DNA of 35,751 bases from Bacteroides sp. (GTDB lineage: Bacteria; Bacteroidota; Bacteroidia; Bacteroidales; Muribaculaceae). Below the pieces are notes generated by a model. That model was not told the origin of the DNA, ran no database searches, and saw only the letters and a list, made by a program, of their open reading frames with translations. Below, in pieces: positions 26,695 to 34,462 of the stretch (its first letter is position 1; every line of letters begins with the position of its first letter). Where the stretch lies: the NCBI GenBank assembly GCA_014801945.1, contig JAAVDF010000015.1, forward strand, positions 1 to 35,751, written 5' to 3'. Position numbers and translations under genes: made by a program.

Positions 26695-27960
26695 GTGCTT
26701 TACTATCTATTTGATCTCTTACAGGAATATAACTTTCCGGGCTCACGCCTGATGACCTATATCACCTTCCGTTCGGGAGCGGCATTGCTGTTGTCGCTAT
26801 TCATCGCACTGGTGTTCGGACGCAAGATCATTGACCGTCTGCAACTGATGCAGGTCGGTGAGATCATCCGTGACCTCGGTCTGGAAGGCCAGATGCAGAA
26901 GACCGGCACGCCGACCATGGGAGGTGTCATAATCATCATTTCTATCCTTGTCCCATGTCTGCTTGTCGGTGACCTGAGCAATATCTACATGATCCTCATG
27001 CTCATATCCACCATCTGGCTCGGAACTCTCGGTTTCTGCGACGATTATATCAAGGTGGCTAAACATGACAAGGAGGGTATGAAGGGCAAGTTCAAGATCA
27101 TCGGACAGGTGGGTCTTGGTCTGATGGTCGGTCTGACCATGTATATCAGCCCCGCCATCACCCAGCGTCAGGTCATACCGGTCAAGTATTCGAGCGATAA
27201 TGTCGAGACTGTCTATCTTAGTCAGAGTCAGGATGTGAAATCTACCCAGACCACCATTCCTTTTGTCAAGGACAATAACTTTGACTATGCCTATCTCACG
27301 GAGTGGATGGGTCCATACGCACAGACCGGCGGTTGGATCGTGTTCGTGCTTGTGGTTATCTTTGCCGTAGCCGCCACGAGTAACGGTGCTAACCTTACGG
27401 ACGGGTTGGACGGATTGTGTGCGGGCACATCGGCCATAATCTGTGTGGCGTTGGCCATCATGGCCTATCTCGGAGGCAATGTCATATATTCGACATACCT
27501 TAATATAATGTATATACCTCAGTCGGCGGAGCTGGTTGTGTTCATGTCGGCCTTCATCGGTGCGCTCATCGGTTTCCTCTGGTACAATGCCTATCCCGCA
27601 CAGGTGTTCATGGGCGATACCGGCTCACTCACCATCGGCGGTATCATCGCTGTATTTGCAATCCTCATCCATAAGGAACTCCTGATCCCCATCCTCTGCG
27701 CCATCTTCTTTGTGGAGGATCTCTCGGTGATGCTTCAGGTGGCCTACTTCAAATATACTAAGAAGAAATACGGAGCCGGACGACGCATCTTCAAGATGAC
27801 GCCTCTCCATCACCACTATCAGAAACCGGGCAATTCAGGCATCGAGGCTCTTATTCAGGCTCCGTTGCGGGCCATTCCTGAGTCGAAGATCGTAACCCGT
27901 TTCTGGATCGTCGGAATTTTCCTCGCAGTGATCACTTTCGTGACCCTGAAGATCCGATAA
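26695..27960 (+). CDS. mraY: Phospho-MurNAc-pentapeptide transferase MraY
   Basis: This 421-residue integral membrane enzyme joins UDP-MurNAc-pentapeptide to undecaprenyl phosphate to make lipid I. Signatures are TPTMGG, GFCDDYIKV, ANLTDGLDGL, MGDTGSL and PLHHHYQKPG. It is about 60 residues longer than E. coli MraY. Most of the excess is a polar stretch (about 155-205, from PVKYSSDNVET to NNFDYAYLTEW) that should sit outside the membrane; this insertion is common in Bacteroidetes. The GTG at 26695 (MLYYLFDLLQ) matches the family start. It follows murE by 115 bases with no clear terminator. Confidence 0.97.
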   Translation: MLYYLFDLLQEYNFPGSRLMTYITFRSGAALLLSLFIALVFGRKIIDRLQLMQVGEIIRDLGLEGQMQKTGTPTMGGVIIIISILVPCLLVGDLSNIYMILMLISTIWLGTLGFCDDYIKVAKHDKEGMKGKFKIIGQVGLGLMVGLTMYISPAITQRQVIPVKYSSDNVETVYLSQSQDVKSTQTTIPFVKDNNFDYAYLTEWMGPYAQTGGWIVFVLVVIFAVAATSNGANLTDGLDGLCAGTSAIICVALAIMAYLGGNVIYSTYLNIMYIPQSAELVVFMSAFIGALIGFLWYNAYPAQVFMGDTGSLTIGGIIAVFAILIHKELLIPILCAIFFVEDLSVMLQVAYFKYTKKKYGAGRRIFKMTPLHHHYQKPGNSGIEALIQAPLRAIPESKIVTRFWIVGIFLAVITFVTLKIR

Positions 27961-28020
27961 GCAGCAGTGGTCAACTTCATTTTACAGACAAATTTCTCCT
28001 AAAAACAGCATAGAACGAAA

Positions 28021-29367
28021 ATGACAAAAAATCTCGTCATACTCGGTGGAGGTGAGAGCGGTGTCGGTGCCGCTATCCTCGGTAAAGAAAAAGGAATGAA
28101 CGTCTTTCTGAGCGATTACGGAACGATCGCTGAGAAATACCGTCGTCAGCTCGATGAGGAAGGCATCGAGTGGGAGGACGGAAAGCACTCGATGGACCGC
28201 ATCCTCGCCGCTGATGAAGTGGTGAAGAGTCCCGGTATCGCCCCGACGACACCTGTCATGCAGGCGATCGCCGTAAAGGGTATTCCTGTGATTTCAGAGA
28301 TTGAATTTGCCGGACGCTACACGGACGCTAAGATGGTTTGTATCACCGGTAGCAACGGTAAGACCACCACTACGCTTCTGACTTATCATATATTGAAGAA
28401 CGCCGGACTCAACGTGGGTCTTGCCGGAAATGTCGGCCGTAGTCTCGCTCTTCAGGTCGCGCGTGCCCATCATGACGTATATGTCATCGAACTTTCAAGT
28501 TTCCAGTTGGAAAACATGTATAAGTTCCGTGCGAATATCGCCGTGATCCTTAACATCACTCCCGATCATCTTGACCGCTACGAGTACAAGATGCAGAACT
28601 ATATAAATGCCAAGTTCCGCATACTCAATAACCTCACTCCGCAGGATGCCTTCATCTACTGGCAGGATGACCCCGTGATCACCCGTCAGCTTGAGCAGAT
28701 CCGTACGGAAGCACAGATGTTCCCCTTCGCGGAGCATTACGAGCCCGGTAGCCGTGCTTGGGTCGATGACGAGGCTTCGCTTATAATCGATACACCCGAA
28801 ACATCGCTCAATATGCCCCGTGCGGAGCTGTCGCTCAACGGTCTCCACAATCTCTACAACTCGATGGCCGCTGCGCTTTCAGCCTGCATACTCGATATCG
28901 ACAAGAAGGAGATCCGCGAGGCTCTTAGCGATTTTGAAGGTGTCGAACACCGTCTGGAGTATGTAGCCACTGTCAATGACGTGCGTTATATCAATGACTC
29001 CAAGGCTACCAATGTCAACTCATGCTGGTATGCTCTCGAATCCATGCCGCGCGACACCATCCTTATCCTTGGCGGTAAGGACAAGGGAAATGATTACACC
29101 GAGATCCTCCCTCTTGTCAAGGAAAAGGTCAAGGCTATCGTCTGCATGGGTAAGGACAACGCCAAGCTGCTCGATTTCTTCGGTAAGGAAGGTATAGAGC
29201 TTCATGATACCCATTCGATTGACGAAGCTGTCAATACCTGTGCTGCTATAGCCCGACCCGGTGACACCGTACTCCTTTCACCCTGCTGCGCAAGCTTCGA
29301 CTTGTTCAGTAGCTATGAGGACCGCGGCCGTCAGTTCAAGGACCGTGTAAGAAATCTCAAGGCATGA
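28021..29367 (+). CDS. murD: UDP-MurNAc-L-alanine:D-glutamate ligase
   Basis: This 448-residue Mur ligase adds D-glutamate to UDP-MurNAc-L-Ala. An N-terminal Rossmann-like start (LVILGGGESGVGAAIL) is followed by the ATP loop GSNGKTT (110-116), ELSSFQLE, NITPDHLDRY, EHRLEYV and SKATNVNSC, then the C-terminal LSPCCASFDLFSSYEDRG. The length is normal and the start is ATG, 60 bases after mraY. Confidence 0.97.
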   Translation: MTKNLVILGGGESGVGAAILGKEKGMNVFLSDYGTIAEKYRRQLDEEGIEWEDGKHSMDRILAADEVVKSPGIAPTTPVMQAIAVKGIPVISEIEFAGRYTDAKMVCITGSNGKTTTTLLTYHILKNAGLNVGLAGNVGRSLALQVARAHHDVYVIELSSFQLENMYKFRANIAVILNITPDHLDRYEYKMQNYINAKFRILNNLTPQDAFIYWQDDPVITRQLEQIRTEAQMFPFAEHYEPGSRAWVDDEASLIIDTPETSLNMPRAELSLNGLHNLYNSMAAALSACILDIDKKEIREALSDFEGVEHRLEYVATVNDVRYINDSKATNVNSCWYALESMPRDTILILGGKDKGNDYTEILPLVKEKVKAIVCMGKDNAKLLDFFGKEGIELHDTHSIDEAVNTCAAIARPGDTVLLSPCCASFDLFSSYEDRGRQFKDRVRNLKA

Positions 29368-29452
29368 GCCTTTGATGCCGTTTCCACAGCAGATCCTGTT
29401 AACGCACTGTAATTCACACCACTTCTTTCTCCATCCTAAAATCCTATAAAAA

Positions 29453-30787
29453 GTGTCTGCCCAAGCTCCCTCCATTCAGACCGACGACGTACAGGCCAAC
29501 GTCAAACCCAAGGCTGTCGCCAAGGCTGATAAACATATATGGGGCATATTCATTGCCCTCTGCATCATATCTGTCATCGAACTTTACAGCGCATCTTCGC
29601 GTGAGGTAGCGAGTTCGTCGATAGGTGTGATGGGGCCCATCATCCGTCACCTTGTCATGCTCGGTGGCGGTGCTTTCCTTGTCTATGTCCTTTCCAAGCG
29701 TCATTACTCCGACTTTATTCCTTTCACAATAGTCTTTGCCTGCGTGAGCGTGGTGATGATGGTCTATGTGATGTTCTTCGGAGAGATAGTCAACGGCGCG
29801 CGCCGATCGCTGACCATTCTTGGTATAGGCATATATCCGGCCGAGATGGTCAAACTGTCGGCGGTACTGCTTATCGCACTCGTGATGACGTGGAACCCCA
29901 ATACAAAAAAGGTAGGTGTCACATCCAAAGCGGTCATCTATTCCGGATTTATCGTACTGCTGTTGAGCGGTCTGCTTATCGAGCAGGGACTGACCAACAC
30001 CCTCCTTCTCTTGGCTATCAGTTACTCCATGATGATCGTAGGAGGTGTGCGTTTCGTGGATCTTCTGCTTCTGACTCTTGCCTATGCTGCCTGTGGAGGC
30101 CTATTTCTTGTATATCTGGTCCTCAGCGAGCCAAAGGATATACCTGCCGATGAGGATCAGCAGATCGAGATGGTGGCCGGTGAGACCGCGAAAAAGAACC
30201 CGACCCGTCTCGACACATGGAAAGCACGCCTCGGCCGCCACGGTCAGGACTCTGTCCCCAAGTGGGAGATCCCTGCCGTCGGTAAGAACCGTCAGGAGAT
30301 ACTTTCCTATATGGCTCAGGCCAACGGCGGCATCTACGGTGTAGGTCCCGGTAACTCGCGCGAGGCATCACGCCTGCCGCTCGCGTTCTCCGATTATATA
30401 TTTGCCATTATAGTCGAAGAACTCGGTCTGATAGGTGGTATAGTCGTGTTGATACTCTACCTGTGGCTGCTTGGGCGTGCCTCCGGTATCGCCTCACATT
30501 GCAACCGTACCTATCCTGCGCTTGTTGTCATAGGTATGGCTATCATGATCGCTTTTCAGGCACTGTTCCACATGGGTATCGTCAGCGGCGTTTTCCCCGT
30601 GTCGGGTCAACCTCTGCCATTGCTGTCCAAGGGTGGAACATCCATCGTGGTGACGGCGATAGCCTTCGGTATAATGCTGTCGATAAGCCGCACTGCAACC
30701 CGTCAGGGTGGCAAGAAGCAGGATATACGTGATGAAATCGATGCTCTCCCCGAACAGTTCGGAGCAGAGAACCAGATGCAACTCTGA
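29453..30787 (+). CDS. ftsW: Septal peptidoglycan polymerase FtsW (SEDS family)
   Basis: This 444-residue multi-spanning protein polymerises lipid II at the division site with FtsI as partner. SEDS signatures include GARRSLTILGIGIYPAEMVK, IIVEELGLIGG and PLPLLSKGGTSIVVTAIAFG near the C-terminus. A polar cytoplasmic N-terminus (about 1-30) precedes the first span and a 55-residue hydrophilic loop sits mid-protein, followed by the catalytic loop. It starts with GTG at 29453; the next in-frame ATG falls after the first membrane span, so GTG is required. Confidence 0.96.
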   Translation: MSAQAPSIQTDDVQANVKPKAVAKADKHIWGIFIALCIISVIELYSASSREVASSSIGVMGPIIRHLVMLGGGAFLVYVLSKRHYSDFIPFTIVFACVSVVMMVYVMFFGEIVNGARRSLTILGIGIYPAEMVKLSAVLLIALVMTWNPNTKKVGVTSKAVIYSGFIVLLLSGLLIEQGLTNTLLLLAISYSMMIVGGVRFVDLLLLTLAYAACGGLFLVYLVLSEPKDIPADEDQQIEMVAGETAKKNPTRLDTWKARLGRHGQDSVPKWEIPAVGKNRQEILSYMAQANGGIYGVGPGNSREASRLPLAFSDYIFAIIVEELGLIGGIVVLILYLWLLGRASGIASHCNRTYPALVVIGMAIMIAFQALFHMGIVSGVFPVSGQPLPLLSKGGTSIVVTAIAFGIMLSISRTATRQGGKKQDIRDEIDALPEQFGAENQMQL

Positions 30788-30860
30788 TCACTCACTGCGC
30801 CGATAGTTTCAGCACACGACAGGTTTAAAACATAAAAATCTTTTCAGAACACCAATTGAA

Positions 30861-32006
30861 ATGACCAATACAAAGCTCCATAACACAGCTCCCGAAGCCG
30901 GAACGACTGTCAACCGTGTCCTGATTTCAGGAGGCGGGACGGGAGGCCATATATTCCCGGCTCTTTCGATAGCCAATGCTGTCAAGCGTCGCTATCCTGA
31001 CGCTGACATACTGTTCGTAGGTGCGCAGGGACGCATGGAAATGGAGCGTGTCCCTGCCGCAGGCTATCCTATAGAGGGTCTGCCGGTGGCCGGTTTCGAC
31101 CGCAAACGTCTGTGGCGCAATTTCGGGGTGCTGATCAAACTCTGGAAATCGCTCCGTAAGGCTCGCCGGATAGTCCGCGATTTCAAACCGGACATCGCTA
31201 TAGGTGTCGGCGGTTATGCAAGTGGTCCGGTGCTCAAGCAGGCACAGAAACAGGGGGTCGCCACGCTCCTTCAGGAGCAGAACTCCTACGCGGGCGTGAC
31301 CAATAAGCTGCTTGCCAAAAAAGCCAAGGCGATCTGCGTAGCTTACGACGGAATGGAACGTTTCTTCCCCGCCGACGTGATCGTCAAGACGGGCAATCCC
31401 GTGCGCAGCGACCTTGAGGGATGTCAGCTCACTCAGGCGGAGGCCAAGAATAAACTCGGTTTCGATCCTGACAGACCTTTGGTACTTACCGTTGGCGGAA
31501 GTCTCGGAGCAAGGACTGTAAATGAGGCTGTCGCCGCCTCCCTTCCCATGCTGCATGAAAAGGGAGTCAATCTGATGTGGCAGACCGGACGCTATGGAGA
31601 GGCGGAATTTCAGGCTAAAGCCAAGGAGTATGACAACGTAAAGGCTACGACTTTTATTTCGGACATGGCTACCGCCTATCGTGCCGCTGATCTCGTCGTG
31701 TCACGTGCGGGTGCGGGAACTATCTCCGAACTTCAGAACCTTGCCAAAGCATGTATCCTCATCCCTTCGCCCAACGTGGCTGAGGATCACCAGCGGCATA
31801 ACGCCGAGGCTCTGTCAACACGTGGTGGAGCGGTGATGATCCTTGATGCGGATGCCGTCGGCCAGCTCCCTTCAACTCTCGCTGATCTTATGGATCATCC
31901 TGAAAAGCGCGAGGCTCTGAGCCGTGAGATCTCCGGAATGGCTCTTAGGAATGCAGACGAGAAAATTGTCGATAAGATAGTGGAAATCATTAAAAACAGA
32001 TCATAA
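30861..32006 (+). CDS. murG: UDP-GlcNAc:lipid I transferase MurG
   Basis: This 381-residue GT28 glycosyltransferase adds GlcNAc to lipid I, giving lipid II on the cytoplasmic membrane face. The glycine loop GGGTGGH (24-30), YASGPVLKQA, LLQEQNSYAGVTNKLL, TGNPVRSD, VGGSLGARTVNEA and VSRAGAGTISEL are all present. It has about fifteen extra residues before the fold. It ends two bases before murC. Confidence 0.97.
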   Translation: MTNTKLHNTAPEAGTTVNRVLISGGGTGGHIFPALSIANAVKRRYPDADILFVGAQGRMEMERVPAAGYPIEGLPVAGFDRKRLWRNFGVLIKLWKSLRKARRIVRDFKPDIAIGVGGYASGPVLKQAQKQGVATLLQEQNSYAGVTNKLLAKKAKAICVAYDGMERFFPADVIVKTGNPVRSDLEGCQLTQAEAKNKLGFDPDRPLVLTVGGSLGARTVNEAVAASLPMLHEKGVNLMWQTGRYGEAEFQAKAKEYDNVKATTFISDMATAYRAADLVVSRAGAGTISELQNLAKACILIPSPNVAEDHQRHNAEALSTRGGAVMILDADAVGQLPSTLADLMDHPEKREALSREISGMALRNADEKIVDKIVEIIKNRS

Positions 32007-32008
32007 TC

Positions 32009-33400
32009 ATGAAGATGGATCTTTCTGAAATCAAGAATATATATTTCGTCGGTGCTGGCGGAATCGGTATGGCCGCACTCGAACGCTATTTCCTCGCTAA
32101 AGGGAAAAATGTGGCGGGCTATGACCGCACATCCACTCCGCTTACGGATGAACTCCGTGCGGAAGGTGTGGATATGACTTTTGATGACAGTGCCGACAGC
32201 ATTCCTGCCTCCTTCCGTGATCCGGCGGTCACTCTGGTAGTCTATACGCCTGCAGTTCCGGCAGATCTGCCCATATTAAAATATTTCCGTGAAAACGGTT
32301 TCGAGATCATGAAGCGTGCGGCCGTCCTCGGTCTGATCACACGCAACTCTCGCTCGCTCTGCTTTGCGGGCACACATGGCAAGACCACCACATCCTCGAT
32401 GGCTGCCCATATCCTCAAATGCGGTACGGTCGGCTGTAATGCTTTCCTCGGTGGTGAACTCATAAACTACGGGACGAACTTCCTGCTGAGTCCTTCGTCG
32501 GATTTCAGTGTGATCGAGGCGGATGAGTTTGACCGCTCGTTCCATCATCTCACACCCTACGTGGCGGTGATCACAGCTACTGATCCGGATCACCTCGACA
32601 TTTACGGAAGCGAAGAGGCTTATCTGGAAAGTTTCGCCCACTTTACCGAGCTTATCCGCCCTGACGGTGCTCTCGTGATCCACGAGGGGCTCAAACTGCG
32701 TCCGCGTACTCAGGAGGGTGTCCGTGTCTATACCTACTCGCTTGACAAGGGGGATTTCCATGCTTCCTACATACGCCGCGAGCCGGGTACGATCACTTTT
32801 GACATCGTGACTCCGCGCGGTACTATCCGCAACGTGAATCTCGGTGTCCCCGTAGAGGTCAATATCGAGAATGCCGTTGCCGCCGTAGCTGCCGTCTGCC
32901 TGACCAATGCGTGGGAACCGGAACAGATCCGTGAAGCGATCAACAGTTACCGAGGTACAAAACGCCGTTTCGAGACACATCTCAAGGAAAATAACGGCTC
33001 AGGACATGTGATCATCGATGACTATGCCCATCATCCTGAGGAAATTCGTAAATCCATCGAATCGGTCAAGGCTCTCTATCCCGGACGCAAACTGACTGTG
33101 GCTTTCCAGCCTCATCTCTACTCGCGCACACGTGATTTCGCCCCTGAATTTGCCGATGCGCTGTCAGCCGCCGATTCACTCATACTGCTCGACATCTATC
33201 CTGCACGCGAAACGCCGATCGAGGGTGTCAGCTCCGAGATTATCTTTGATAATGTTAAATGCTCGGATAAAATCTTAATTAGTAAAGAAAAATTGGTGGA
33301 GACGCTGAAAAATCGTAACTTTGACATTCTTCTGACTCTTGGGGCAGGAGATATCAACACATTTATTCCTGCCATCATTGATTCACTCGAAAATAACTGA
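32009..33400 (+). CDS. murC: UDP-MurNAc:L-alanine ligase
   Basis: This 463-residue Mur ligase attaches the first stem residue, L-alanine. The N-terminal YFVGAGGIGMAALERYF, ATP loop GTHGKTT (121-127), EADEFDRSFHHL, TATDPDHLDIYG, RRFETHL and IIDDYAHHPEEI signatures are intact. The ATG at 32009 lies two bases after murG; ATG at 32015 is a close alternative. Tight spacing implies co-translation with murG. Confidence 0.97.
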   Translation: MKMDLSEIKNIYFVGAGGIGMAALERYFLAKGKNVAGYDRTSTPLTDELRAEGVDMTFDDSADSIPASFRDPAVTLVVYTPAVPADLPILKYFRENGFEIMKRAAVLGLITRNSRSLCFAGTHGKTTTSSMAAHILKCGTVGCNAFLGGELINYGTNFLLSPSSDFSVIEADEFDRSFHHLTPYVAVITATDPDHLDIYGSEEAYLESFAHFTELIRPDGALVIHEGLKLRPRTQEGVRVYTYSLDKGDFHASYIRREPGTITFDIVTPRGTIRNVNLGVPVEVNIENAVAAVAAVCLTNAWEPEQIREAINSYRGTKRRFETHLKENNGSGHVIIDDYAHHPEEIRKSIESVKALYPGRKLTVAFQPHLYSRTRDFAPEFADALSAADSLILLDIYPARETPIEGVSSEIIFDNVKCSDKILISKEKLVETLKNRNFDILLTLGAGDINTFIPAIIDSLENN

Positions 33401-33418
33401 TCTACGCTTTTAACATGT

Positions 33419-33431
33419 ACCCGCAGCGGGT
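33419..33431. repeat. Short palindrome between murC and ftsQ
   Basis: ACCCGC A GCGGGT is a 13-base palindrome in the 63-base spacer. As RNA it can form only a 5-bp stem with a 3-base loop, and no T-run follows directly. It could be an operator-like site or chance. Confidence 0.35.
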
Positions 33432-33463
33432 GCAGTTTTAACTCTCTCTTTTAAACATCGTAA

Positions 33464-34447
33464 ATGCCCAGATATCTAAAAGTCATATTCTCGCTGATGC
33501 TTGCCGTCTATCTCGTGGTCGCCCTTACGATGACCGCTATGGAGGCCGATACACAGCAGTGCCGTGCGTTCGAGATTACGGTCGAGGACGTCGATGGCAC
33601 TGCCGGTGCGCGCAGTTTCGTGACATCGGCTGAACTTGCCCGTGAGCTGGACTCTCTTCCTGCCAAAGCTACCGGCATGGCACTTGCGAATATCAATACC
33701 CAGTCCATCCGTAAGCATCTCCTGTCGCTCGACAAGATAGAAGATGCCGAAGTGCTCCGTCTCACCGACGGGACAGTGCGCATAAAGGCTACTCCGATCA
33801 TTCCGGTGGCCCGCGTATTCGAACCGGGACGTTCTTACTACATCAACCGTGCCGGAAAGCAGGTTAGTGCCGATGCACGCTATCACAAGGATGTTCCCAT
33901 TATAGAGGGTAGCTTCAATTATCCGGACAGTACGTTCACTCCGGCCTCGCTCCTTCCGCTTCTCGGCTACATCGCCTCTGACTCGGTGTGGAATTCCTTC
34001 ATCTCGATGATAAAGGTCAAATCGCCGACGGACATAATCCTTGTTCCCGTGATCCGTGAGCATGTCATCAACATCGGATCTCCGAATAATTTCGATGACA
34101 AGTTCGCGCGTCTGCGAAAGTTCTACACCGAAGTCCTTCCGCAGCAGGGCTGGGAGAAGTATGACACACTTTCCCTCAAATGGCGCGGACAGCTCGTCGC
34201 ATCTAAGCGTAGGCGTGGTCCCCAAAAAGTCAATGTCGTCAACTATGACGATGATGAGGCTGTTGATATGGGTACGATGCTTGCCGGAGAAGGTGTGGCC
34301 CCCGGTCAGACTATGCCCGGAGTGAAGGCCCATTCGGAGAAACCGATTCCGGCACGTGTGCGTCCTGTATCATCATCGGATGGAAATAGTACTAAACCGT
34401 CACCGACAGCGGTGGCGCAGAAAAAGCAAACGCAAAAATCAGAATAA
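33464..34447 (+). CDS. ftsQ: FtsQ-like cell-division protein
   Basis: This 327-residue bitopic protein has a short cytoplasmic start, one membrane span (about 5-25, VIFSLMLAVYLVVALTMTA), a POTRA-like segment and a beta domain (DAEVLRLTDGTVRIKATPII, GRSYYINRAGKQV, VPIIEG), as in FtsQ/DivIB. FtsQ recruits FtsL and FtsB-like partners to the septum. The last 80 or so residues are a low-complexity, probably disordered tail (SKRRRGPQKV, a DDDEAVD acidic patch, then Pro/Ser/Lys-rich) absent from E. coli FtsQ. Position before ftsA supports the call. Confidence 0.85.
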   Translation: MPRYLKVIFSLMLAVYLVVALTMTAMEADTQQCRAFEITVEDVDGTAGARSFVTSAELARELDSLPAKATGMALANINTQSIRKHLLSLDKIEDAEVLRLTDGTVRIKATPIIPVARVFEPGRSYYINRAGKQVSADARYHKDVPIIEGSFNYPDSTFTPASLLPLLGYIASDSVWNSFISMIKVKSPTDIILVPVIREHVINIGSPNNFDDKFARLRKFYTEVLPQQGWEKYDTLSLKWRGQLVASKRRRGPQKVNVVNYDDDEAVDMGTMLAGEGVAPGQTMPGVKAHSEKPIPARVRPVSSSDGNSTKPSPTAVAQKKQTQKSE

Positions 34448-34462
34448 AACAATAATCCCCCC

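Noticed and set aside
26580-29452. Missing murF as a sign of cluster decay
   Set aside because: As I recall, the Bacteroidetes version of this cluster normally lacks murF, with the gene located elsewhere, so its absence is ordinary.
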